Of a stretch of 64,000 nt of DNA, positions 16,032 to 24,772 are shown piece after piece; within the stretch, counting starts at the first letter, position 1, and the number at the start of each line of letters is the position of its first letter. The stretch is from Dictyobacter alpinus (GTDB lineage Bacteria; Chloroflexota; Ktedonobacteria; Ktedonobacterales; Ktedonobacteraceae): positions 434,001-498,000 of the forward strand of contig NZ_BIFT01000001.1 of assembly GCF_003967575.1 (NCBI RefSeq), in the 5' to 3' direction. The notes under the pieces were generated by a model. The model did no database searches, was not told the origin of the DNA, and saw nothing but the letters and a program-made list of their open reading frames with translations. A program made the translations under genes and the position numbers.

Positions 16032-16346
16032 GTTAGGAACATTCTCCCATGAAATGGTCGGACGTTCGCCCTTTACGAGCGACCTTGCTTTCGTTTTCCA
16101 TTATCTTTCGCTTATGCTCCCAAGGGTACAAAACGACCCACCGAGATAACACGAAAGAAACATCGGTATATAGGGCTTTCCAGTAGGCGAATCGATCTCT
16201 ATAAAACCAGTGTATCACACACCAGGGATTGCATGTCAGCCTGCAGGCACACTTGAGCACAAAAAGCAGCAGGATATGGCTGTTTCTGGCGTGCATTTGT
16301 TGACAAAATAGCGTGCTAAAAGAGAATTTTTCTTCTCTATCTTAGT
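16032..16346. other. Intergenic gap upstream of the molybdenum enzyme gene
   Basis: No supported gene. An 87-codon minus ORF inside it ends with the molybdenum gene's leader and reads as random, Cys/Trp-rich sequence. A weak 6-bp hairpin at 16321-16338 (AGAGAA/TTCTCT) beyond the stop of the next gene could terminate it. Confidence 0.4.
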
Positions 16347-17234
16347 CTATAAGAAATGGGGAACAACATGGGTAGCAAAGTGGCGCAGAGATTCGACATC
16401 CAGGATGCGGAACATAAAATGTGAAACGCCAATGGCACGAAACTGCTGGAGCTCTTGAATAACTTCATCTGGAGTGCCGGCGATAAAGTGTTTATCAGGA
16501 TGACGTTTGATCTTTGCCGGATCATCTGAGACGCTTATTGTACTCAAATAAGATAATTGGATATCAGAAAAATTACGTCCCACTTTCGCACAATGCTGAC
16601 GTAAAATGTCTAGCTTACGCCCATACTCTTCATGGGTGCAGGAGTTAAAGTTCCACCAGTCTGCATAACGGGCCACAATCTCCAGCGTACGCTGCTCACC
16701 ACCTCCACCAATGAGCAGGGGGATGGCTGGTTCTGGCTGAGGAGCACAATAGGCATCGTGGATCTGATAGTGCTTTCCTTCATAGGTCACTGGCTGCTCT
16801 GGACTCCAAAGTGCGCGCAAGATGTGAATAGCATCCTCTAATTGCTCCATACGCGTCTTGACCGCAGGGAAAGGATAGTTATAAGCCTTATACTCATCTT
16901 CTTTCCAGCCTGCCCCAAGACCAAGCACCAGACGCCCACCAGTCAATACCTGAAGGTTCGCAGCCATCTTAGCAAGCAAAGCAGGATTGCGATAGGATTG
17001 AGACAACACTAATGAACCGATCTTAAACTGGGGATATTGGGCGGCCAGATAACTCAAGGTACTCAGGCACTCTAACTCTTCAGTCACCCCAACCTGTAAA
17101 TGATCTTCTAACCACAACGTGGTAAAGCCAGCTTTGAGCTCTGCGATACAACGACGATTAAACTCTATCACCTCTTGCAACGAATGACCTGGATCATTCT
17201 GTCGCAGCATTAATCCAAATTCAACAGCAACCAA
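16347..17234 (-). CDS. LLM-class (luciferase-like) F420/FMN oxidoreductase
   Basis: A 295-aa TIM-barrel oxidoreductase of the bacterial luciferase family. Signature pieces are GLMLRQNDPGHSLQEV, FTTLWLEDHL, IGSLVLSQSYRNPALLAKMAANL, GGRLVLGLGAGWKEDEYKAYNYPF and IPLLIGGGGEQRTLEIVARYADWWN, which together suggest the F420-dependent subgroup; FMN use is not excluded. The start is TTG 17234, preceded by GGGAGG about 9 nt upstream. It is monocistronic. A second LLM protein of the same type lies at 19086-19877, on the other strand. The substrate is unknown. Confidence 0.9.
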   Translation of the reverse strand: MVAVEFGLMLRQNDPGHSLQEVIEFNRRCIAELKAGFTTLWLEDHLQVGVTEELECLSTLSYLAAQYPQFKIGSLVLSQSYRNPALLAKMAANLQVLTGGRLVLGLGAGWKEDEYKAYNYPFPAVKTRMEQLEDAIHILRALWSPEQPVTYEGKHYQIHDAYCAPQPEPAIPLLIGGGGEQRTLEIVARYADWWNFNSCTHEEYGRKLDILRQHCAKVGRNFSDIQLSYLSTISVSDDPAKIKRHPDKHFIAGTPDEVIQELQQFRAIGVSHFMFRILDVESLRHFATHVVPHFL

Positions 17235-17364
17235 TGCTCTTAACCTCCCACAAAACTAACATCATCCGCTTCAGAGTGATGTGTGGATCGTCTATAACAA
17301 ACGCTTCTTACGCCCTGAGATTATCACTTTTATTGTAAGTGAAGCAAGTAAGAGGTGAGAGACG

Positions 17365-17405
17365 CAAAAAATTAAACCAGGAGGAAGCAGTATGCTTCTT
17401 CCTGG
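17365..17405 (-). terminator. Terminator after small conserved-looking gene
   Basis: Stem 17377-17389 with 17393-17405 (13 bp, one G-U, GTA loop) followed by an A/T-rich run that gives T on the minus strand. It begins 40 bp past the stop at 17445. Confidence 0.75.
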
Positions 17406-17444
17406 CAACAGACACTTGTAAAAAAGGAGCCTGTTAAAAAATAC

Positions 17445-17684
17445 TTAGCTATTCAGTGGGCGCTTATCTTCTGTTTTTTCATTGATATCCAGCACAATAC
17501 GTTCCATACGTGGATCTGTATCACGCTCTTGCAATGATAGTAAGGTCTGTCGATAGGCGGTAATGAAATCCAATAAGCCCAATGTCTCTTCAGGCGTTAA
17601 ATCAAAATTAATGCCTGAGGCATGTCTAAGGATCAGGCCGGTCTCCTCCATTCGAGCCCGGTAACGCCCAACGATTGCATCCAT
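17445..17684 (-). CDS. Small hypothetical protein, 79 aa
   Basis: A 79-aa soluble protein, rich in charged residues, with likely helical parts (DAIVGRYRARMEETGLIL and TPEETLGLLDFITAYRQTLLSL) and a polar tail. AAGGAG lies 8 nt before ATG 17684 and a terminator follows, so I believe it is a real gene. No family is recognised and no catalytic or DNA-binding motif is visible. It stands alone between two oxidoreductase genes on the same strand. Confidence 0.7.
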   Translation of the reverse strand: MDAIVGRYRARMEETGLILRHASGINFDLTPEETLGLLDFITAYRQTLLSLQERDTDPRMERIVLDINEKTEDKRPLNS

Positions 17685-17848
17685 GATTGGCTCCTTCCCC
17701 GCAAGGAATGGTGAAGTATAAAATACATTTACAGCTTGTGTCTATCACAGCATGCTCTTCTATCCATTCTAGATGGATACTCGGGTGGCGTCAACAAGCA
17801 AACGTAGTTTCCCAGCATTTTCTAATTTTTGCGGCCTCATCAGGTCTA

Positions 17849-18859
17849 CTACAGGATCGGCCAATCCAGTCCGGCGGCCTCGTAGATAGCTTCGATAGTT
17901 GCCAGATTTTCCAGGGTTTCGGTTAAAGAGAGACGAGGATCTTGTTTGGAGCGAATACACTGAGCAAAGTGTTCAACCTCCAACTGATATTGATCCACGC
18001 CAGAAAAGTTTTGCTCGGTCATCTGTCCATCTTTAGTAACAAACGCGGTCATATCATAATTGCCTGGTGTAAATGGCACTGGCAATGTGATGATACCGGC
18101 TTCACCAATGATCTCCGCACCCTGACGGGATGGCAGGCCAAAGCTACTATCCATAATACCAAAACTACCCTCACCATAATCCAGTACAGCATTGGTAGCA
18201 AGATCAACACTGGTCGGTCCTGTCACATGAACGCGGGCAGCCACTGAGCGAGGCGAACGCTCATAGATAGCATGGAACAGATTAAGCGGATAACTACCAA
18301 CATCCATCAATGAGCCACCCCCCAGTTCGGGTTGCAAGCGAATGTTCTCTGGATGGGAACGGATATCAAAGGAGAACGATGCTCGCACCAGTCGCACCGG
18401 GCCAATCAATCCCGATTTAACCTGTTCAAGAGCCCAGACGATCTGTGGATGGAAGCGGTACATAAATGCCTCCATCAGGAATACCTGATTATCCTCGGCA
18501 GCCTGCACCATCTCTTCGCCTTCCTCACGCGTTACAGCCAGTGGCTTCTCACATAACACGTGCTTACCAGCCTGCATGGCTTTGATGCTCCATTCTGCAT
18601 GTAAGCTATTGGGAAGGGGAATATAGACGGCCTCGATATCGGGATCAGCAAGAATCGCTTCATACCCTTCATAAATACGCACATCGGAAGCAAATGCATA
18701 CAATTCGCTGGCATGTTGGCGATCACGACTACCAACGGCAAGGAGTTTACCATTCGATGAAGCACGAATAGCTGGCGCGACAGCCCGCACACCAATGTTG
18801 GCCGAGCTCAAAATCCCCCACCGAACGGGATCTTTACGAATCAAGATTCTGGGTTCCAT
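17849..18859 (-). CDS. Gfo/Idh/MocA family NAD(P)-dependent oxidoreductase
   Basis: A 336-aa sugar-type dehydrogenase. The N-terminal Rossmann fold has WGILSSANIGVRAVAPAI, SRDRQHASELYAF and ADPDIEAVYIPLPNSLHAEW; the EKPLAVTREEGEEM motif holds the conserved Lys of the active site. The C-terminal domain has GGGSLMDVGSYPLNLFHAI, where Asp and the downstream His-like position normally act. It oxidises a hydroxyl of a sugar, inositol or similar; the substrate is unknown. Monocistronic, with a weak AAGGA site about 12 nt before ATG 18859. It might be linked to the sugar importer nearby, but that is speculation. Confidence 0.9.
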   Translation of the reverse strand: MEPRILIRKDPVRWGILSSANIGVRAVAPAIRASSNGKLLAVGSRDRQHASELYAFASDVRIYEGYEAILADPDIEAVYIPLPNSLHAEWSIKAMQAGKHVLCEKPLAVTREEGEEMVQAAEDNQVFLMEAFMYRFHPQIVWALEQVKSGLIGPVRLVRASFSFDIRSHPENIRLQPELGGGSLMDVGSYPLNLFHAIYERSPRSVAARVHVTGPTSVDLATNAVLDYGEGSFGIMDSSFGLPSRQGAEIIGEAGIITLPVPFTPGNYDMTAFVTKDGQMTEQNFSGVDQYQLEVEHFAQCIRSKQDPRLSLTETLENLATIEAIYEAAGLDWPIL

Positions 18860-19085
18860 CTATTTAAAAATTTCCTTTCAAACGAACTTAACTTCTATTA
18901 TAAGCACCAAAATCCAGTTTATTTCAATGCAGCTTGCAGTTTTAACCTTCTATGCCTCTTTTTTCATTACAAGCAGCGCTGGCAAGAGGTTTCCTAGCGA
19001 AACTTGCAACCGGTGTTAAAACGTGAATACACTCAGAGGTGTATGGGCATTTCCATACAGTTAGTAGTGAGAAAGGGTATATCAC

Positions 19086-19877
19086 GTGTCACAGACAACG
19101 AAGAAGTATCCATTAAAAGTAGGAGTTCAGCTTCATCCACAGCACACCTCCTATGAGGATTACGCTAATGCAGTCAAACGTGTTGAGGAACTCGGCGTAG
19201 ACAGTATTTGGAACTGGGATCACTTTTTCCCTCTTTATGGAGATCCACAAGGAAACCATTTTGAGGGTTGGACCCTTTTGACAGCCATGGGTATGCTGAC
19301 CAGCAAGGCTCAAATTGGCTGTCTGGTAACCTGTAACACATACCGCAATCCCGCTCTACTGGCCGATATGGCCAAGACACTCGACCATATAACCAATGGC
19401 CGTTTGATCCTGGGTATTGGTGCTGGCTGGTTTGAGCGCGACTATAAAGAATATGGCTATGATTTCGGTACCGCAGGCAGCCGTCTGGAAGCTCTCGAAC
19501 AAAGCCTGGCGACGATCAAGAAGCGCTGGGAAGTCGATGTGCCGAAACCTGTAAATGGTAGCGTGCCGATACTGATCGGTGGAGGTGGCGAAAAGAAAAC
19601 GCTACGCATCACCGCGAAGTATGCTGACATGTGGCACGGCTTTGGTGATGTTGATACCATCAACCATAAAATGAAGGTTCTTGACGACTGGTGTGCCCAG
19701 GAAGGCCGCAATCCTAATGAGATTGAGCGTACCTGTGGCACCGATGCGAAGGATAGCGACGAGTCACGTGATGCGCTCGTCAACGCTGGCATCAGTCAAT
19801 TGATCCTCGGTATGGGTGCGCCATGGGACTTTGAGGCCGTCGAAAAATTGGTACGCTGGCGCGATTCACGCCGCTAA
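19086..19877 (+). CDS. LLM-class F420-dependent oxidoreductase
   Basis: A 263-aa luciferase-like TIM-barrel oxidoreductase. It shows GVQLHPQHTSYEDYANAVKRVEELGVDSIWNWDHFFPL, IGCLVTCNTYRNPALLADMAKTLDHITNGRLILGIGAGWFERDYKEYG and VPILIGGGGEKKTLRITAKYADMW, typical of F420-dependent members, such as those that act on glucose-6-phosphate analogues, mycolic-acid or xenobiotic substrates. Start is GTG 19086 with AAAGGG 9 nt upstream. It is slightly shorter than the minus-strand paralogue at 16347. Its own terminator follows at 19913. Confidence 0.9.
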   Translation: MSQTTKKYPLKVGVQLHPQHTSYEDYANAVKRVEELGVDSIWNWDHFFPLYGDPQGNHFEGWTLLTAMGMLTSKAQIGCLVTCNTYRNPALLADMAKTLDHITNGRLILGIGAGWFERDYKEYGYDFGTAGSRLEALEQSLATIKKRWEVDVPKPVNGSVPILIGGGGEKKTLRITAKYADMWHGFGDVDTINHKMKVLDDWCAQEGRNPNEIERTCGTDAKDSDESRDALVNAGISQLILGMGAPWDFEAVEKLVRWRDSRR

Positions 19878-19912
19878 CCTCTTTTTTGCGGCACGCACGC
19901 TATAAATCATTT

Positions 19913-19954
19913 CGGCCATATAACTACAGTTGTAGCTATATGGCCGTTATTTTA
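19913..19954 (+). terminator. Terminator after LLM oxidoreductase
   Basis: Imperfect 16-bp stem (19913-19928 with 19931-19946, one mismatch at 19923/19936) followed by TTATTTTA on the plus strand. Confidence 0.75.
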
Positions 19955-19978
19955 TCTGTCCCGTTGCAAAACTAAGAA

Positions 19979-20017
19979 AAAAAGACACCCTATCTTTTAA
20001 AGATAGGGTGTCTTTTT
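19979..20017 (-). terminator. Terminator of tRNA-His
   Basis: A stem of 17 or more bp (19979-19996 with 20000-20017) with A/T runs at both outer ends, immediately 3' of the minus-strand tRNA. The minus transcript ends in a T run. Confidence 0.85.
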
Positions 20018-20022
20018 GTGGG

Positions 20023-20096
20023 GGTGACCGATGGGGCTCGAACCCACAACCGCTGGAGCCACAATCCAGAGCTCCGCCTATTGAGCTACGGTCACC
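20023..20096 (-). tRNA. tRNA-His (GTG)
   Basis: A full cloverleaf on the minus strand. The acceptor pair is GTGACCG/CGGTCAC, the D arm contains AGCTCAATAGGCGGAGCT, and the anticodon arm CTGGA-TTGTGGC-TCCAG gives anticodon GTG. The T arm contains GGTTCGAGCCC. The extra G at position -1, opposite discriminator C73, is the hallmark of tRNA-His. CCA is not encoded (CCCC follows). A promoter and a terminator both fit it closely, so it is a single-tRNA unit. Confidence 0.97.
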
Positions 20097-20129
20097 ACAT
20101 TTTGTGTGCTCATTTCTTAGCACTTCGAC

Positions 20130-20158
20130 AGTATACCGGACGGCTTGCGAGTTGTCAA
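20130..20158 (-). promoter_or_regulatory. Sigma-70-type promoter of tRNA-His
   Basis: On the minus strand TTGACA (20158-20153), a 17-bp spacer and TATACT (20135-20130): a near-consensus primary promoter. The start would fall about 25 bp before the tRNA. Confidence 0.88.
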
Positions 20159-20251
20159 GACCTAAACACCACAATTTTTTTAAATTTGTAGGCCAGGATA
20201 AAATTGTGAAATTTCACCACTTTTTTGAGCTCGTCTAAGCCAAACAAAGGT

Positions 20252-20638
20252 CTATAAAATGGCAGTGCGATTGAAAACTGGCTTGATTGAACGGTCTAAA
20301 AACAAGTAGCCAAGCGCGAGAGCACTCATCAGGATACCAAAGATTGGTCCAAACATATGAATCACACTTCTATACTCGGGCCGTGTCAGCAAGTATAGCT
20401 CGTAAAGAACCTCACTACATTCATAAGTGACTGTCGCCCAATACGCCCAGAATTGAACTGTCCATAAACCATAGACAACCACAAAACCCAGGAGCGCGCC
20501 AAGCAATAAAGCAATGAAATCACGTGAACCCAATGCAGTAAATGGAAGCAAGACAAGGCAGCCAAGCGAACCCATCAACTCAAAGATGGCAAAGGTGGTG
20601 ATACTGCGCGGTCGAGAACGGCGTGTGATTTTCATCAT
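20252..20638 (-). CDS. Small integral membrane protein, unknown
   Basis: A 128-aa protein with a basic N-terminus (KITRRSRPRS) and three clear hydrophobic segments, roughly residues 16-38 (FAIFELMGSLGCLVLLPFTAL), 42-66 and 96-118 (MFGPIFGILMSALALGYLFL); an aromatic stretch (WAYWATVTYECSEVLYELY) lies between the last two. Start is ATGATG at 20638 with AAAGAG close upstream. No family recognised; it may be a small helper or stress membrane protein. It stands alone between the tRNA promoter and a palindromic element. Confidence 0.72.
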   Translation of the reverse strand: MMKITRRSRPRSITTFAIFELMGSLGCLVLLPFTALGSRDFIALLLGALLGFVVVYGLWTVQFWAYWATVTYECSEVLYELYLLTRPEYRSVIHMFGPIFGILMSALALGYLFLDRSIKPVFNRTAIL

Positions 20639-20773
20639 ATCTCTTTCAATTCATACTATGCATTGTGTAAATAGAATAAACAGATCAACATGCCTATTTA
20701 TATAGCACAGTGTAGCGCCCTGTCAAAAAACATTCTCCGACCGGTACTTGTTATCCTATCTTACCCGGTAAAT

Positions 20774-20924
20774 AACTAGCGCCATGTACAAGTTTTCACA
20801 TACCCACTCTTTTGAGGAGGAAGATGGCGAGGCGGTCGCGACCGCCTCGCCATCTTCCTCCTCAAAAGAAGCGAGAGCCGTAGGCGCGAGGTGTGAGGAA
20901 TAACACTTGCACATGGTGTTAACT
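20774..20924. mobile_element. MITE-like element with inverted ends around a 60-bp palindrome
   Basis: The left end (20774-20797, AACTAGCGCCATGTACAAG...) and the reverse complement of the right end (20901-20924, AGTTAACACCATGTGCAAG...) agree over about 20 nt. In between sits a perfect palindrome of two 30-nt arms (20809-20838 and 20839-20868) with centre TCGCGA. The left 55 nt recur at 29271-29330 (about 85% identical by eye), so it is an interspersed, non-coding repeat. It lies 3' of the MFS gene and may double as a terminator. Confidence 0.6.
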
Positions 20925-20994
20925 ACATGGGGGCAACAAGTTTGGTCCACCTGTTCCCCCATGACATCTTTATAAAAACATACAACAAACTCTA

Positions 20995-22485
20995 TCAGGC
21001 AGGAGAACCTTGTTGGTTTTCACGAACCTCAATTTTTTGATCTAACTCTTCTCCCTCTTTTTCAATGGTTTCAAGGGATTTCTGTTTGGGTTCAGGCAAC
21101 ACGAAGGTCAGCAAAAATCCTGCCAGACAAATGATGGCTGCAACACCCATAGCGCCGGGCAGTTTGAAATTTGCCGAGGCGAGCATTAGAGGGAAAATGA
21201 AAGCACCAATAAACGCGCCAAACTTCCCAAGTCCGGCCGCGATACCATGAGCCGTTGTGCGTACAGTGACTGGAAAAATTTCGGCAGGATAGAGGAACGT
21301 GGTGACATTGGGTCCAAATTCAGTGAACAGGTAGGCCAGACCATAGCATAACAAGAAAGGAATGGTGATAGCGGTCAATTGTGGAAAAATGAAGAGTACT
21401 CCATAAGAGACAGCCATCATGCCAAATCCCACTAATTGTATTGGTTTACGTCCAATCCGGTCTACGGTAAAGGCGGATAGGATATAGCCTGGTAAGGCGG
21501 CAACGACAAAAATGAGCAAGGTATACAACATATTGGTAGTCAGAGAGGTCTTAGGACTGAACAGTTTAATCACAATGGGGGTTGAAACCGTCGTGCCATA
21601 ATAGGCGATATCCAGCAAGAACCATGTTCCGGCTGCGCCTAACAACCAGATCAACCAGTGGCGTACAGTGAATAGTTCACGCCAACTTGTCTTACGTTCC
21701 TGTACAGACTCATTTTTCTCCTGCGTAGAGGTTTCCTGGTCCTGGCGAGTCTGTTCTGGCACCAGATTTTCACTTTTATCGCCGGCTTCAGCAGCATTGC
21801 TATGCTTGCCTTCAGCCATCTCAACGGCACGTGTTACGCCAGCATCATCACCCTTAGCCAGAGCAAAGCGAGGAGTCTCCGAAATTTGACGTCGCAACCA
21901 GAATGTGGCCAGTGCTGGAATAGCACCGGCACCGAGAATGAGACGCCATGTCAACTCTTTATCAATACCACTTTGCAAAAGAATATAGGTAAGCAATGGA
22001 CCAATAATAAGACCAAGAGCCTGGGTAGAAAAAACAAAGGTGATCAGCTTACCACGATCTTTGCGGTTGGCATATTCGCTCATCAGGGTTGAACTTACTG
22101 GATAATCACCACCAATACCTACGCCGAGGATAAAGCGGAAAATCAAAAGCCAGATGACATTGGGGGCCAGTGCCGAGGCAATTGCACCGATAGCCAGTAC
22201 CAATAATTCATAGCCATAGATAAATTTGCGCCCCATGGTGTCTGCGATACGACCAAAGACCACCGCACCCAACACGGAAGCCAGCAAGGCAACACTACTT
22301 AAAAGAGAGGTTTCAAGAGAAGTAATATGCCAGGTGTCCTTGAGGATAGAGGTAACAACGCCAATAATAAAGAGGTCATAGGCATCTGTGAGAAATCCCA
22401 TACCTGCGGTGATAACCGTCTTAAAATGAAATCCAGATAAGGGACTTTCATCAAGTTGTTTGAGCGCTTCCTGAGAAGACGACAT
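20995..22485 (-). CDS. MFS transporter, phosphate:H+ symporter-like
   Basis: A 496-aa major-facilitator protein with 12 predicted helices and a charged cytoplasmic loop (about residues 215-270, rich in Glu/Lys/Gln). N-terminal GMGFLTDAYDLFIIGVV and GRIADTMGRKFIYG (motif A) plus the GVGIGGDYPVSSTLMSEYA signature are characteristic of the PHS (Pho84-like) phosphate:H+ symporter family. TAHGIAAGLGKFGAFIGAF follows in helix 11. Substrate may be phosphate or an organic anion; not decidable by eye. AAGGAG lies 8 nt before ATG 22485. Gene alone, divergent from cysE. Confidence 0.9.
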   Translation of the reverse strand: MSSSQEALKQLDESPLSGFHFKTVITAGMGFLTDAYDLFIIGVVTSILKDTWHITSLETSLLSSVALLASVLGAVVFGRIADTMGRKFIYGYELLVLAIGAIASALAPNVIWLLIFRFILGVGIGGDYPVSSTLMSEYANRKDRGKLITFVFSTQALGLIIGPLLTYILLQSGIDKELTWRLILGAGAIPALATFWLRRQISETPRFALAKGDDAGVTRAVEMAEGKHSNAAEAGDKSENLVPEQTRQDQETSTQEKNESVQERKTSWRELFTVRHWLIWLLGAAGTWFLLDIAYYGTTVSTPIVIKLFSPKTSLTTNMLYTLLIFVVAALPGYILSAFTVDRIGRKPIQLVGFGMMAVSYGVLFIFPQLTAITIPFLLCYGLAYLFTEFGPNVTTFLYPAEIFPVTVRTTAHGIAAGLGKFGAFIGAFIFPLMLASANFKLPGAMGVAAIICLAGFLLTFVLPEPKQKSLETIEKEGEELDQKIEVRENQQGSPA

Positions 22486-22785
22486 TGGACTCTCCTTTCG
22501 CTAATTGTTAGCGTTAAGAATAAATTCAATCCACCATTAACAGGTTGTGTACAATTGGCGTTGAAAAATCAACGTCTACTTGGGATACGGAACAGCATAC
22601 TTCTTTATGTTAAATATATGTTATATTTTGATTAACACCAGGAAACCATTTAGAAGTATAATAAATTTTCGTTGCGCAGAACCGGGGGATCAAAACACAC
22701 TTGACAAGCAGAAATCCCTGTCCTACACTCCAAAGAGAAGACACAGATAAAAATTGGCCATGCAGAGAAAAGGATACACACAGGT
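22486..22785. other. Divergent promoter region between MFS and cysE
   Basis: 300 bp between two divergent genes. It contains a short perfect hairpin, CGTTGA/TCAACG with an AAAA loop, at 22560-22575, which could be an operator or leader structure for the MFS gene. I looked for a T-box specifier/antiterminator before cysE and did not find the conserved block. Confidence 0.4.
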
Positions 22786-23556
22786 ATGTCACAGGGACCA
22801 AACGGTGTTTCAAAGGGGACAGGCATTCCTGAGAGCACACCAGACAATAATGAACAACTTTCGACTGAAGGAGAAGACCTGGCTGCACTACCAGAACTTC
22901 CACCTGGTATTTTTATTCCCGTACCGGAAAAAACACCCAGGAAGAAAACATTCTGGCCAGATGCAATAGATGTAATCTTTGAGAAAGATCCAGCCTGTAA
23001 AAGCATCTTTGAGGCACTTCTCTATCAGGGTTTCTGGGCAATCCTGTTCCACCGCGCTGCACACTCACTGTATCAGGCGCACATCCCGTTCATTCCACGC
23101 CTGATCTCACAGTTAGCACGCTTCATAACGGGCGGAATTGAGATTCATCCAGGAGCACAGATCGGCAAACGCTTTTTTATTGACCATGGTGCCGGCGTTG
23201 TAATTGGGGAGACGGCGATTATTGGCGATAACGTTATGCTTTATCACCAGGTTACACTAGGAGCCACCGGCTGGTGGCGACCCAATCCATTCCGCCGACA
23301 ACAGAAACGCCATCCAACCATCGAAAACGATGTCACCATCGGTGTTGGAGCGGCTATTCTTGGCCCCATTACCATCGGCAAAGGCAGTAAAATTGGAGGA
23401 ATGACACTGGTACTGGAATCGGTACCCGCCAATTCAGTGGTGGTCTCTAAACCGGCTGAACTCCTGGTCAAAGGCGGCGAGACACTGGAAACGCATCAGG
23501 AGTTGACTCAGGGTTGGAATGGGAAAGATCCCTGGGAGATGGATTATCAGATCTAA
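22786..23556 (+). CDS. cysE: Serine O-acetyltransferase
   Basis: A 256-aa left-handed beta-helix acetyltransferase that makes O-acetylserine from serine and acetyl-CoA. The signature GGIEIHPGAQIGKRFFIDHGAGVVIGETAIIGDNV is present, with the catalytic His in DHGAG and the H-QVTLG turn. An extra N-terminal 45 residues (Ser/Pro/Glu-rich) precede the EpsC-like core. A loop WWRPNPFRRQQKRHP replaces the usual KRHP turn and is longer than normal. Start at ATG 22786. Acetylserine may feed the CysM homologue at 5343 or another cysteine synthase. No operon partner. Confidence 0.92.
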   Translation: MSQGPNGVSKGTGIPESTPDNNEQLSTEGEDLAALPELPPGIFIPVPEKTPRKKTFWPDAIDVIFEKDPACKSIFEALLYQGFWAILFHRAAHSLYQAHIPFIPRLISQLARFITGGIEIHPGAQIGKRFFIDHGAGVVIGETAIIGDNVMLYHQVTLGATGWWRPNPFRRQQKRHPTIENDVTIGVGAAILGPITIGKGSKIGGMTLVLESVPANSVVVSKPAELLVKGGETLETHQELTQGWNGKDPWEMDYQI

Positions 23557-23604
23557 TTCCCAGTGATCCAGCCACAGGTACTTCAACATCCTGACAGATG
23601 CAAC

Positions 23605-24534
23605 TCAATATAGTTGCAAGGTATCCAATAAGAGAGTCCAGAAGCGTTCGAAGTTGAGGGCATAACCGACGCGTACATTGGGAGGAAGTTCGGTCTTTCC
23701 ATAGATATCACAGATGGTACGTCCTTCGGTCCATTGTCCTCGACATTCTATGGCAACGTGCATCTCTTTATAGGCGATAACATCAGGATCAATAAGTGCC
23801 GCCACAGCGCATGGATCATGGATGGGCGGGGATGGAAAACCAAAGACCTGACGGTAAGAATCTGCGAAGTACGTCAGCAGGTCTGCGACAAAAGCAGGAA
23901 CAGGGCCAGTCATTGCTTTCAGCCGCTGCATGATTTCCCCGGTTGCTAACGCCTGATGGGTGACTTCTAGCGGCACCATCGTAATTGGCCGGCCACAGGC
24001 AAACACTAACGCGGCCGCTTCAGGGTCAGCCCAAATATTAAATTCAGCGCTGGCAGTCACATTACCAACGCTAATGGCTCCTCCCATCAAGGAAATTGCC
24101 TGAATCTTCGGTAGGATAGCTGGTTCACGACGCATAGCGGTGGCAATATTCGTCAGTGGACCGGTTGGAATCAGCACTACATCCCCATCCGACTGGAGAA
24201 GCATTTCAATCAATAAGTCAACGGCGTGCTGAGGGACCAGCGAACATGTGGGAGGTGGCATCTCAGGACCATCCATACCTGAATCTCCATGGATATCAGC
24301 GGCATGGCGCGCAGGACGGATCAACGGCTGGTTCATGCCTTTGGCCACAGGCACTTCCAGGATATTGGCCAGGGAGCACACTTTAAGCGCATTTAAGGAC
24401 GTTTTCTCCACAGACTGGTTGCCCGCTACAGTGGTAACAGCCAGCAGTTCTAGCGCTGGATGACGAGCAGCCAACAGAAGCGCAATCGCATCATCGTGTC
24501 CTGGATCACAATCCAGAATCACCTTCTGTCTCAT
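23605..24534 (-). CDS. Inosine-uridine-type nucleoside hydrolase
   Basis: A 309-aa ribonucleoside hydrolase (IU-NH/RihA-C family) that releases the base and ribose from nucleosides. The Ca-binding motif DCDPGHDDAIALLLA is near the N-terminus, GDSGMDG and the ISLMGGA strand follow, and HDPCAVA supplies the late His/Asp. Start at ATG 24534, with GAAGGAAA 7 nt upstream; a GTG five codons earlier also opens the frame. Divergent from the PFK-deoB operon, and both fit nucleoside/pentose salvage. Confidence 0.93.
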   Translation of the reverse strand: MRQKVILDCDPGHDDAIALLLAARHPALELLAVTTVAGNQSVEKTSLNALKVCSLANILEVPVAKGMNQPLIRPARHAADIHGDSGMDGPEMPPPTCSLVPQHAVDLLIEMLLQSDGDVVLIPTGPLTNIATAMRREPAILPKIQAISLMGGAISVGNVTASAEFNIWADPEAAALVFACGRPITMVPLEVTHQALATGEIMQRLKAMTGPVPAFVADLLTYFADSYRQVFGFPSPPIHDPCAVAALIDPDVIAYKEMHVAIECRGQWTEGRTICDIYGKTELPPNVRVGYALNFERFWTLLLDTLQLY

Positions 24535-24691
24535 ATGCTTTTCCTTCACAAATAGAGATCTTCATTGATACAATAAACGTGATCGTCTACCAGAGGGACA
24601 AGACTGTGTAGATTTATCGTAACATGCACAGAAAGCTATTTCAACTCAATCATAAAGCAGCACAATCTTCAAAGAACCTGCCAGATAACAC

Positions 24692-24720
24692 TCGACGCCA
24701 ACCCATGGCATTGTTATAAT
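24692..24720 (+). promoter_or_regulatory. Candidate promoter of the PFK-deoB operon
   Basis: TCGACG (24692-24697), 17-bp spacer, perfect TATAAT (24715-24720). The start site would give about 45 nt of leader before TTG 24773. Confidence 0.6.
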
Positions 24721-24772
24721 GACCCTGGAAAACTATAGCTGCGACAGCTAGTTGAAAATAGAGGGTATTGCA

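Noticed and set aside
16033..16296. 87-codon minus ORF upstream of the molybdenum gene, Cys/Trp rich, as a possible iron-sulfur subunit
   Set aside because: No [2Fe-2S] CxxxxCxxC pattern, no ribosome site and composition unlike neighbouring genes.
22486..22785. T-box riboswitch in front of cysE
   Set aside because: No conserved T-box sequence or antiterminator pairing was found.
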